This document shows, piece after piece, positions 27,503 to 35,395 of a DNA stretch of 64,000 nucleotides. Each line of letters starts with the position of its first letter. Position 1 is the stretch's first letter. This stretch comes from CAVYXZ01 sp963772595 (GTDB lineage: Bacteria; Chloroflexota; Anaerolineae; Aggregatilineales; Phototrophicaceae): assembly GCA_963772595.1 (NCBI GenBank), contig CAVYXZ010000012.1:1-64000 (forward strand), given 5' to 3'. A program made the position numbers and the translations under genes. The notes under the pieces are model-generated. The model ran no database searches and was not told where the DNA came from. It was given only the letters and a program-made list of their open reading frames with translations.

Positions 27503-28558
27503 ATGATCCCCTTCTATATCGGCAGCTATACCGAGCGCGGCAGCACGGGTATTTATCTGAGCGCGCTGGATACACAGCGCCAGCGGCTGGCCCCCGCGCG
27601 GGCGGTGGCGGAGATCGAGAATCCGACCTGGCTGGCACTGCATCCGACGCAGCAGATTCTCTACGCGGCCAGTACGGTCGATGAATACGAAGGCCGGGCG
27701 ACCGGCTCGGTGGCGGCCTACGCGATGAACCCGCAGGATCATACGCTGCGCCTGCTGAACCGCCAGGATTCGCAGGGGAAACGGCCCTGCTACCTGACGG
27801 TCGATGCCAGGGGACACTGTCTGCTGGTGGCGAATTTCGGCAGCGGGACGGCGGCGGTCCTGCCGATCCGGGGCGACGGCAGCCTGGACCCGGCCAGCGA
27901 TGTGCAGCAGGCCGAAGGCAGCAGCGTGCATCCGGTGCGGCAGTTGAGTCCGCATGTTCACTGCGTGCTGCTGGACCCCAACAACCGCTTTGTCATGGCG
28001 GCAGACCTGGGCAGCGATCAGGTCTGGACCTACTGGCTGGATTCCGATTCGTGCCGTCTCCTGCCGACCGCGCAGCGCGCGCTCAGGCTCCCGGCAGGCA
28101 CCGGGCCGCGCCACATCGTGCTGGACCCCGCTGCGCGCCGAGCCTATCTGATTAGCGAACTCGACAACACGGTTCACACGCTGGCCTATGACCCGGAAGC
28201 CGGGACGCTGACGCACATCAGCAGCCAGAAGGCCCTGCCGGAGGACTTCAGCAGCGCGGGCGGTGATATTCATCTGTCGCCGGACGGCCAGTATCTCTAT
28301 GCGTCCAATCGCGGCCATGAGAGTCTGGTAGTCTTTCGCCGTGAGAACGGGCAGATCCAGAGAGTGGCGCATGAGCCAGTGCATGGCGCAAGCCCGCGTC
28401 ACTTCGCCATGGATCCGAGCGGCACTTTTCTGATCGTCGCCAATCAGGGCAGCGATAACGTGGTGCTCTTCCGGCGCGATCTGCCGAGCGGCAGACTGAC
28501 TTTCCTGCATGAACTCAGCGTACCATCCCCGGCCTGCATTCGTCTGCTGGCCCCGTGA
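27503..28558 (+). CDS. Lactonase, 6-phosphogluconolactonase-like seven-bladed propeller
   Basis: About 351 residues. The start MIPFYIGSYTERGSTGIY is the standard opening of the Lactonase/Pgl beta-propeller family, and repeats such as LHPTQQILYAAS, HLSPDGQYLYASNRGHES and MDPSGTFLIVANQGSDNVV follow. The fold hydrolyses sugar lactones (E. coli Pgl) or related rings. In the assembly the upstream gene reads into it without a stop; the match of ATG 27503 with the family start supports a separate gene. It would fit hydrolysis of a lactone made by a neighbouring dehydrogenase. Confidence 0.85.
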   Translation: MIPFYIGSYTERGSTGIYLSALDTQRQRLAPARAVAEIENPTWLALHPTQQILYAASTVDEYEGRATGSVAAYAMNPQDHTLRLLNRQDSQGKRPCYLTVDARGHCLLVANFGSGTAAVLPIRGDGSLDPASDVQQAEGSSVHPVRQLSPHVHCVLLDPNNRFVMAADLGSDQVWTYWLDSDSCRLLPTAQRALRLPAGTGPRHIVLDPAARRAYLISELDNTVHTLAYDPEAGTLTHISSQKALPEDFSSAGGDIHLSPDGQYLYASNRGHESLVVFRRENGQIQRVAHEPVHGASPRHFAMDPSGTFLIVANQGSDNVVLFRRDLPSGRLTFLHELSVPSPACIRLLAP

Positions 28559-28602
28559 TGGACACTTTCGAATGACCATGAACGCATCAGGAGGATAAGA
28601 CA

Positions 28603-29626
28603 ATGATGCAAGCTTTAGTCTGGACTGCCCCCCGGCAGATGGAGATGCGCGAGGAACCCGACCCGGTGCCCGCCGCCGACGAGGTGCTGATTCAAGTCGC
28701 CTACGCGGGCATCTGCGGCTCGGAATTGAGCGGCTACCTGGGCCACAATGCCCTGCGGGTGCCGCCGCTGATTATGGGCCATGAGTTTTCCGGCACGATT
28801 GAGGCGCTGGGCAGCGAAGTCACGCAGTTTCAGACCGGCCAGACGGTGACGGTCAACCCGCTGTACTGCACCGGTGAATCGGACTTGCAGCGCGCGCGGG
28901 CTGGATCAGTTGTGCCCGACACGCACCTTGATCGGGGCGCATCGTCCGGGCGCTTTTGCTCAGGTGCTGGCGGTCCCGGCCAAAACGGTGACCGCGCTGC
29001 CGGAGGGTCTCTCGCTGCACGATGGCGCGATGACCGAGCCGGTGGCCTGCGCGGTGCGCATCGGCGAACACGCCGGGGACGTGGCCGGGCGCGATTGTGT
29101 GGTGATCGGCGCGGGGCCGATTGGCCTGCTGAGCCTCCAGGTGCTGCTGGGCAAGGGGGCGCAGCGCGTGTTCATCAGCGACATTGATAAGGAGCGTCTG
29201 GCGATGGGCGGCGACCTGGGCGGTGTCACGATTGACCCCTCCGCGCAGGACCTGGTGGAGGCGATCCGCGAAGCGACTGGCTCGCGCGGGGTGGCGGTGG
29301 CAGTGGATGCCGTCGGCCTGGAGGTCACGCGCAAGCAGTGCGTGCAGGCGGTCGAAGCGGCGGGCACGGTCATCCTCAGCGGGCTGCACGCCGAGACCAG
29401 CCCCATGCCTGCTGCCGAGATTATCCGCCGTGAGATCGTCGTGCGCGGCTCCTTCGCCTATTCGCCCGCCAATTTCGCCGCCGCGCTGGACCTGCTGGCT
29501 GCGCAGCAAATCCGCCTCGCGCCCTGGATCGTGGAGGCTCCGCTGGCGGAGGGCGGCCAGTGGTTCGACCGTCTGATTGACGCGCCCGGCAGTGTCGCCA
29601 AAGTGCTGCTGCTGCCCCCGGCGTAA
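28603..29626 (+). CDS. Zinc-dependent MDR dehydrogenase, sorbitol/threonine dehydrogenase-like (frameshifted)
   Basis: A polyol or sugar-alcohol dehydrogenase. Catalytic zinc residues are in YAGICGSELSGYLGHN and IMGHEFSG. The structural-zinc loop around 28890 is scrambled: a frame change there leads into GLDQLCPTRTLIG. NAD binding is at VIGAGPIGLLSLQVLLGKG. The ATG at 28603 has GGAGG eight bases upstream. It follows the lactonase and precedes the third enolase-superfamily gene, so a route of dehydrogenation, lactone opening and dehydration is possible. Corrected length about 341 residues. Confidence 0.85.
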
Positions 29627-29637
29627 GTCGATATTTC

Positions 29638-29675
29638 ACCCCTATCTCCGGCCCTTCCCTGAATTCAGGGAGGGA
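29638..29675. repeat. GAATTC-centred palindromic repeat, family B copy 3
   Basis: CCGGCCCTTCCCT-GAATTC-AGGGAGGGATCG in the gap after the zinc dehydrogenase gene. Confidence 0.7.
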
Positions 29676-29754
29676 TCGAGCCCTTCGCTCTGGCACGGAT
29701 TTCGCGCTAGTATCTTTGTACGTGAATCAGTCAATATTTATGGAAAGATGAACG

Positions 29755-30913
29755 ATGAAAATTAGCAAAGTGACCCCGATGGTGATGGGCACGCCCTGGC
29801 GCGAGCTGTTGTTCGTCAAGGTGGAGACTGACGAGGGCCTCTACGGCCTGGGCGAAGCGCGGCCCTTGCAGCGCACCGATACGGTGCTGGGTTATCTCAA
29901 AGAGACGACGCCGCGTTCGATCCTGGGAGCGGACCCCTTCGAAATCGAGAAGCTGACGCACCGGCTGATGCGCGAGGATTATGGCCGCGCCGGGGAAATC
30001 GTCATGACCGGTCTGGCGCTGATCGAGGTCGCCTGTTGGGACATCATGGGCAAGGCGCTGGGGCTGCCGGTCTACAAGCTGCTGGGCGGCGCGGTGCGCA
30101 ATAAGATCAAGGCCTACGCCAACGGCTGGTACAAGGTCGAACGCAGCCCGGAGGAGTTCCATAAGGCGGCCAGTGCGGTGGCCGCCAAGGGCTACAAGGG
30201 CCTGAAGTTCGACCCCTTCGGCGCGGGCTTCTACGAACTGGACCGGGCCGAGAAGAATCACGTGGTCTCGCTGGTGGAAGCGGTCTACGACGCCGTCGGG
30301 CCGGATGTGGACATCCTGATCGAGATGCACGGGCGCTTCAACCCGGTGACGGCGGTCGAGATGGCGAAGGAACTGGCGCGCTTCAAACCGGCCTGGATCG
30401 AGGAACCGGTGCCGCCGGAGAACATGAAGGCGCTGCGCGATGTACGCGATGCCGTGCTGCCGATGGGAATCCCGGTGGCGACCGGCGAGCGCATCCACAC
30501 GCCGCAGGATTACGTGCCGCTCTTTGACGAACGCGCCGCCGACATTATCCAGGTGGACCTGACCCACTTTGGCGGGCTGCTCAACACCAAGAAACTGGCC
30601 GCCACTGCCGAGAGCTACTACATGCTGATGGCTCCGCATAATGTGGGCGGGCCGGTCTCGACCGCCGCCGCGCTGCACTTTGCTGCCAGCACGGATAACT
30701 TCAAGATTTCAGGAGTTCTTCAACGACTTCGCCGACCGTCACGTGATGGATGCTGCGCCGGGTGTGCCGCCGGTGGTCGATGGCTACTTCTCGCTGCCGG
30801 AGGGCCCCGGGCTGGGCGTCGAACTGAACGAGGACGTGATCGCTGCCAATCCGCGTATGGACACGCATTTCAGTCTGTACGAAGAAGGCTGGCAGATGCG
30901 CGACGAACGGTAG
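29755..30913 (+). CDS. Enolase-superfamily protein 3, galactonate/gluconate dehydratase-like (one frameshift)
   Basis: About 386 residues. ALIEVACWDIMGKALGLPVYKLLGG, catalytic region GLKFDPFG, metal ligands in LIEMHGRFN, WIEEPVP and ATGERIHT, then VDLTHFGG and APHNVGGP. The KFDPFG and PHNxGGP patterns are typical of sugar-acid dehydratases. One extra T in the run near 30706 shifts the frame after NFKI; the next frame continues QEFFNDFADRHVMD and ends in DTHFSLYEEGWQMRDER. It closes the putative sugar-acid gene cluster on this strand. Confidence 0.88.
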
Positions 30914-30922
30914 CGCATAGCG

Positions 30923-30980
30923 CGGGCACAGCGGTGCTGTGCCATAGCGTGCCAGGTAGGGACACGGTACGAGCGTGTCC
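30923..30980. repeat. Two family A palindromes between convergent genes
   Basis: GGGCACAGC-GGT-GCTGTGCC at 30923-30942 and GGACACG-GTACGAG-CGTGTCC at 30960-30980, the latter with a GTA left flank; stems differ but the spacing and flanks match the family. Confidence 0.65.
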
Positions 30981-30990
30981 GCTGCCCCAA

Positions 30991-31824
30991 TCAGGACGAT
31001 GTCACGCCCAGGTGCTGCGTGAAGAAGTCGATGCAGCGACCGGCCAGGGGGCCATGCGCTTCAAATCCTGGTCCGCCGTGCCCGGCCTCGCCCAGTACTT
31101 CGAATTCCACCTCAACTCTGGCCTTGCGCAGCGCATTGTAGAGCAGTTCGCTCTGGTTGAAGGGCACCAGCGGGTCTTTTTTACCATGTGCGATCAGGAA
31201 GGGCGGCGTCTCCTGGGAAATGTAGTGGATCGGGTTGGCACGCTGAGACTGCGCTTGATGATTCTGAACGCACCGCCGATGAAGCAGCGCTTCCGCCGCA
31301 TCGGGGGCGTCGTGATCGATGTCGCTGGGATACGCGGACATTTGCAGAAAGTCGGTCGGGCCGAACCAGTCGCAGACGGCCTGCACCGCGCTGGATTCGC
31401 CGGGCCAGCCGCCATCACCTTCGAGGTCGTCCACACCTGCTGAGCTGCCCAGCAGGGCTGCCAGGTGTCCCCCAGCGGAAGGTCCCCAGGTCCCGATGGA
31501 GTCCGCTTTGACTTTGAGCTTGCGGGTATGGGCGCGTAGATAGCGGACAGCGCATTTGCAGTCCTCAATGGCTGCGGGGAAGATGGCCTCGCTGCTGAGC
31601 CGATAGTCTATCGACAGACAGACAAAGCCCGCTTGCGCGATGCGGCGGCACAGGGCGGCATCGTCATGGCGGGTTCCACCCAGCCAAGCGCCGCCATAAA
31701 TCCAGACAATGGTGGGCCGGTCGGCCTGCGTGACCGGGCGATAGAGGGTCGCCAGCAGCGGGCGATTGCCAACCCGGCCATATTCCAGCTCGTTGGTGAT
31801 TTCAATATCCATCGGTTTTTCCAT
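30991..31824 (-). CDS. Alpha/beta hydrolase, BD-FAE/esterase-lipase type
   Basis: About 278 residues. Oxyanion-hole motif YGGAWLGG, nucleophile GPSAGG, catalytic aspartate in HGKKDPLVP and histidine in GHGGPG; all present. This group contains carbohydrate acetyl or feruloyl esterases, which would fit the sugar context. There is a compensated double indel near 31260-31300, where LLHRRCVQN should read LLIGGAVQN. The start is taken at ATG 31824; the region before it is a family A palindrome. Confidence 0.82.
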   Translation of the reverse strand: MEKPMDIEITNELEYGRVGNRPLLATLYRPVTQADRPTIVWIYGGAWLGGTRHDDAALCRRIAQAGFVCLSIDYRLSSEAIFPAAIEDCKCAVRYLRAHTRKLKVKADSIGTWGPSAGGHLAALLGSSAGVDDLEGDGGWPGESSAVQAVCDWFGPTDFLQMSAYPSDIDHDAPDAAEALLHRRCVQNHQAQSQRANPIHYISQETPPFLIAHGKKDPLVPFNQSELLYNALRKARVEVEFEVLGEAGHGGPGFEAHGPLAGRCIDFFTQHLGVTSS

Positions 31825-31839
31825 TCGGTTATACAGAAT

Positions 31840-31908
31840 GGGCACAGCAGTGCTGTGCCCCTACGATACGTTGTGTTGGTGTAGAGACACGGCGCACCGT
31901 GTCTCTAC
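31840..31908. repeat. Two family A palindromes
   Basis: GGGCACAGC-AGT-GCTGTGCCCC-TACG (31840-31865) and GTAGAGACACGG-CGCA-CCGTGTCTCTAC (31881-31908, 12-bp perfect arms). They fill the gap between esterase and GH4 gene. Confidence 0.75.
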
Positions 31909-31925
31909 CGAAGATGGTTCCGTCT

Positions 31926-33257
31926 CTATGCGAACTGCGGCAGCCACTGGGCCTGCGCTTCCAGCATTTCGTCCACCATGTCGTGAATCTGGGGCAGGGT
32001 GCAGACGCTGGCCGTCAGCGGGTCCATCATGATCGCATAGTGGACGGCGTCCCGGTCGCCCAGCAGCGAGGCTTCGACCGTCAGTTCCTGAACGTTGATG
32101 TTCGTGCGGTTGAGCGCCGCAAGCTGCGTCGGCACATCGCCGACAAAGGTCCCCTGCACGCCGCTGCTGTCCACCAGGCAGGGCACTTCGACACAGCAGC
32201 CGTAGGGCAGGTTGGTAATGAGGCCGTTATTGGGGATATTGCCGTTGATGCGCGCCGGTTGGTTGGTCTCGACGGCTTCGAGAATCCGGGAGCCGTACTC
32301 GTGCGTGCGCTCCGTCGGCAGTTCTTTGGTGCCGTCGATGAGTTCCTGAAACTGCTGATCGACCAGAGTCAGACGGTGGCGGCAGTGGCGCAGGTAGCCG
32401 CCCGTTTTGGCGAAATCGAACCAATCATCATGCGGATTCTTGAAACGCGGCGAGAGTTCATCGTTGACCATGGCGGTCGATTTGCGGAAGTAGGGCAGGT
32501 ACTCGCTGGCATGGCCCGACAATTCGGTGACGAAGTAGCCGAAATACTTCATCAGATCGCCGCGCACCGGCTCTTCGTTCATGACGTCTTCGCGGTCGAG
32601 GGCCTGCCAGATGAGCGGGTAGAGGTCTTCTGTGTCGCGGCGGAACTCCAGGAAGAAGGCCTGGTGATTGATCCCGGCGCAGAGGAAGGAGACGTCGTCG
32701 TAGGGCACGTCGATCCAGCGCGCCAGCATCTGCGAGGTCCCCTGAACGCTGTGGCACAGGCCCACATGCGGGCGGCCCGTCGCATCGGCAACGGCCCAGC
32801 AGTTGATCGCCATCGGATTGACGTAATTCAGCAGCAGGGCATCCGGCGCGAGTTCGTCCATGTCATCGCAGAGGTCCAGCAGCACCGGGATGGTACGCAG
32901 GCCGCGAAAGACGCCGCCCGGCCCCAGCGTATCGCCGACGCACTGCTCAACGCCGTACTTGTGCGGGATCTCGATGTCCAGCTCGTAGGCATCCAGGCCG
33001 CCCTGCTGAAAGGTGGTGATGACGTAGCGCGCGTCTTTGACCGCTTCGCGCCGGTCGGTCGTCGCTTCGACTTTGGCCTTCAGGCCGCGCAGGTCCACCA
33101 TGGCCTGCACCAGGCGGCGGCTGCGTTCCAGGCGCTCCGGGTCGATGTCCATCAGCGAGATCGTTGCGTCTTGCAGCGCGGGGGTCAGCAGAATGTCGCT
33201 GCACAGATTGCGCGTAAAGACCACGCTGCCTGCCCCGATGAATGTAATCTTCGTCAT
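31926..33257 (-). CDS. GH4 glycosidase, alpha-galactosidase/alpha-glucosidase-like
   Basis: A 443-residue NAD- and Mn-dependent family 4 glycosidase. NAD motif FIGAGSVVFTRNL at the N terminus, metal-site cysteine in LCHSVQGT and histidine in GINHQAFF, and NYVNPMAINCWAV of the alpha-galactosidase branch. These cytosolic enzymes cleave by an oxidation-elimination mechanism. AGGAG precedes ATG 33257. Undamaged frame. It likely degrades oligosaccharides brought in by a transporter; the nearest candidate is the ABC system downstream. Confidence 0.9.
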   Translation of the reverse strand: MTKITFIGAGSVVFTRNLCSDILLTPALQDATISLMDIDPERLERSRRLVQAMVDLRGLKAKVEATTDRREAVKDARYVITTFQQGGLDAYELDIEIPHKYGVEQCVGDTLGPGGVFRGLRTIPVLLDLCDDMDELAPDALLLNYVNPMAINCWAVADATGRPHVGLCHSVQGTSQMLARWIDVPYDDVSFLCAGINHQAFFLEFRRDTEDLYPLIWQALDREDVMNEEPVRGDLMKYFGYFVTELSGHASEYLPYFRKSTAMVNDELSPRFKNPHDDWFDFAKTGGYLRHCRHRLTLVDQQFQELIDGTKELPTERTHEYGSRILEAVETNQPARINGNIPNNGLITNLPYGCCVEVPCLVDSSGVQGTFVGDVPTQLAALNRTNINVQELTVEASLLGDRDAVHYAIMMDPLTASVCTLPQIHDMVDEMLEAQAQWLPQFA

Positions 33258-33318
33258 TGCATGGACTCCTTGTTGTGAGAAACAATGTGGCTAAGCGGGA
33301 AATGGTGCTTCTTGTTTT

Positions 33319-33448
33319 GGGCACCATAGTTGTGCCCCTATTCATTGCACCCCTATCCCCGGCCCTTCCCCCGAATTCAGGGGAAGGGAGAAACCTCTAG
33401 TGTGGTCTTTGCAGTCCCTCCTCGAATTCGGGGAGGGATTTAGGGAGG
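33319..33448. repeat. Family A palindrome plus double family B repeat
   Basis: GGGCAC-CATAGTT-GTGCCCCTAT at 33319-33341, then two GAATTC-centred units: CCCTTCCCCC-GAATTC-AGGGGAAGGG and TCCCTCCTC-GAATTC-GGGGAGGGA. No gene in the stretch 33258-33479. Confidence 0.7.
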
Positions 33449-33479
33449 GGTCGTTTCTTTACGGTGTTTCTTCGTTACC

Positions 33480-34013
33480 TCAACCATACTCATAGCGCCA
33501 GATGGGGACCTCGCGCCATTCCCAGGCCGCCTGGACAATCGCTTCCAGCGAGGCCTGCCCCAGCGCGTACTCCAGGCCGTAGCGGGTCGCCACATGGCCG
33601 ATGACGACGATAGTCTGGCCGTCATAGGCGTGCCGGACCTCCTGCAAGAAATTACCCACGCGCTCGACCGCCATCTGCACACTCTCCCCCTCAGGAAACG
33701 GCTCGCGGATATGCTGCTCCAGGTGCAGGTCATCGCGCGGGCACTGGGTCATTGTGCCGTAATCGAACTCGCGCAGCCGGGCATCCGGGATGATCGGCAG
33801 GCCGCGATCCGAAAACGCGATCTGGGCCGTGACCTGAGCGCGCTGCAAATCCGAACACAGCACAGCGTCGAACGCTTCCGCCGCATAGTGTGCGCCAAGC
33901 TGCTGCGCCCGCTGCTGGCCGAGGGCCGAAAGCGGCACATCGGCATGACCAGAGGCGCGTCCGGCTTCGTTATCGGTGCTGGTCGCGTGAGGAGAATAAA
34001 AGACCGTGAGCAT
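33480..34013 (-). CDS. Histidine phosphatase superfamily protein with altered RHG motif
   Basis: A 177-residue phosphoglycerate-mutase-like protein. The N terminus MLTVFYSPHATSTDNEAGR aligns with the L(V/I)RHAETxxN signature, but the arginine before the catalytic histidine is proline. The rest is typical: GHADVPLSALGQQRAQQLG, CSDLQRAQVTAQI, and the second histidine in VIGHVATRYGLE. Loss of the first Arg usually weakens phosphate binding, so activity may differ. The start ATG 34013 matches the family. Confidence 0.82.
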   Translation of the reverse strand: MLTVFYSPHATSTDNEAGRASGHADVPLSALGQQRAQQLGAHYAAEAFDAVLCSDLQRAQVTAQIAFSDRGLPIIPDARLREFDYGTMTQCPRDDLHLEQHIREPFPEGESVQMAVERVGNFLQEVRHAYDGQTIVVIGHVATRYGLEYALGQASLEAIVQAAWEWREVPIWRYEYG

Positions 34014-34021
34014 CGTTGGCT

Positions 34022-34372
34022 CTAGCGGATCGGCAGGCGGTCCGCCCATGCGCCGAAGCCGGGCAGCTGTTCCGTCCGGTCGTTGAGTGCATTGAGCAGC
34101 CCCATGACCCAGGCTACTACCCCGTAGAGATAGGCGGTGATCACAAAGGTAAACAGCCCCATTCCGAGCGTCGACATCAAGGGCAGCCAGGCCAGCACAA
34201 AGGCCGCCACCACCCAGGCGATCAAGACGCCGATCAGAAACAGACACAGGCCAATGGACTGCCGGAGATGAAAATAGGCCAACTCATTATCTCGCTGCGT
34301 CAACAACACGTAGACCCAGCCGATCACCGGGATATAAGCGAGCGCAGCGGAGAGGCGCGATGAACTACTCAT
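34022..34372 (-). CDS. Small membrane protein (DUF4870/Tic20-like)
   Basis: A 116-residue protein: SSRLSAALAYIPVIGWVY, a short loop ending ELAYFHLRQSIGL and two further membrane segments. The loop xxFHxRQ is the hallmark of the DUF4870/Tic20-like group. It overlaps the stop of the OppF gene by four bases, so it is the likely last gene of the transporter operon or coupled to it. Function unknown. Confidence 0.75.
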   Translation of the reverse strand: MSSSSRLSAALAYIPVIGWVYVLLTQRDNELAYFHLRQSIGLCLFLIGVLIAWVVAAFVLAWLPLMSTLGMGLFTFVITAYLYGVVAWVMGLLNALNDRTEQLPGFGAWADRLPIR

Positions 34373-35391
34373 GCGGTTTCCACCCCTTTAAGCGCCAATT
34401 CCTTCGCAAAGTGACAGCTTACAAAATGACCGGGCTTCAACTCTTCCAGATGAGGCTCCTCCTGGCTGCATATGGCCTGGGCATAGCGGCAGCGCGGGTG
34501 AAAGACACAGCCGGAGGGCGGATTAGCCGGGCTGGGCACCTCGCCTTCCAGTTGAATGCGCTCAGACTTGATGTCCGGGTCCGCCGGGGGAATGGCGGAG
34601 AGCAGCGCCTCGGTATAGGGATGCAGCGGATGATGCAGCAGTTCGCTGGTATCGGCCATCTCGGCGATCTTGCCAACGTACATCACGGCGATGCGGTCGG
34701 AGATGTGTTCTACCACCGACAGATCGTGGGCGATGAAGATCAGCGTCAGGCCCAACTGCATTTGCAGTTCTTGCAGCAGATTCAGCACCTGCGCCTGCAC
34801 CGAAACATCCAGCGCGGAGACCGGCTCGTCAGCCACGATCATGCGCGGGCCAAGCGAGAGCGTGCGGGCCAGGCCGATGCGCTGGCGCTGCCCGCCGGAA
34901 AACTCGTGCGGATAGCGGCGCATCAGAGCCGGGTTGAGGCCGACCGAAGACATCAACTCGGCCACACGCTGGTCAGCCTGTTTACCGCGCGCTACGCCGT
35001 GAATTTCCAGCGGTTCGGCGATGATGTCGCGCACGGTCAGACGTGGATTGAGCGAACTGAAGGGGTCCTGGAAGATCATGCGCACCTCACGGCGCAGCGG
35101 CTTCATCTGCTTCTGGTTGAGGTCCGCCAGGTTCACCCGATCCCCCGCCAGGGTGGTGTACCAGATCTCGCCGTCGGTCGGGTTGTAGAGGCGCAGAATG
35201 GTGCGTCCAACGGTCGTCTTGCCACAGCCGCTCTCGCCCACCAGGCCCAGCACTTCCCCATCGCGCAGCTTGAGGTTCACGCCATCGACGGCTTTGACAT
35301 AACCCACAACGCGCTGGAGTACGCCGTGATGAATTGGGAAATAGAGCTTGAGGTCTTTGACTTCCAGAATAACGTTGTCTTTTATGGTCAT
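34369..35391 (-). CDS. Opp/Dpp-type ABC transporter ATP-binding protein (OppF-like)
   Basis: A 340-residue cytosolic ATPase. Walker A GESGCGKTT, signature FSGGQRQR, Walker B MIVADEPVSALD, and the C-terminal oligopeptide-transporter extension with CVFHPRCRYAQAIC. It pairs with OppD encoded at the head of the operon. It starts four bases after the multiheme cytochrome stop. Imports peptides or oligosaccharides; the sugar-rich neighbourhood favours the latter. Confidence 0.93.
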   Translation of the reverse strand: MTIKDNVILEVKDLKLYFPIHHGVLQRVVGYVKAVDGVNLKLRDGEVLGLVGESGCGKTTVGRTILRLYNPTDGEIWYTTLAGDRVNLADLNQKQMKPLRREVRMIFQDPFSSLNPRLTVRDIIAEPLEIHGVARGKQADQRVAELMSSVGLNPALMRRYPHEFSGGQRQRIGLARTLSLGPRMIVADEPVSALDVSVQAQVLNLLQELQMQLGLTLIFIAHDLSVVEHISDRIAVMYVGKIAEMADTSELLHHPLHPYTEALLSAIPPADPDIKSERIQLEGEVPSPANPPSGCVFHPRCRYAQAICSQEEPHLEELKPGHFVSCHFAKELALKGVETA

Positions 35392-35395
35392 TTTT

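Noticed and set aside
26465..28558. A true barrel-lactonase fusion protein
   Set aside because: The lactonase begins at an ATG with the standard family N terminus, and a stop lies in the next frame just before it; a lost base is more likely than a fusion.
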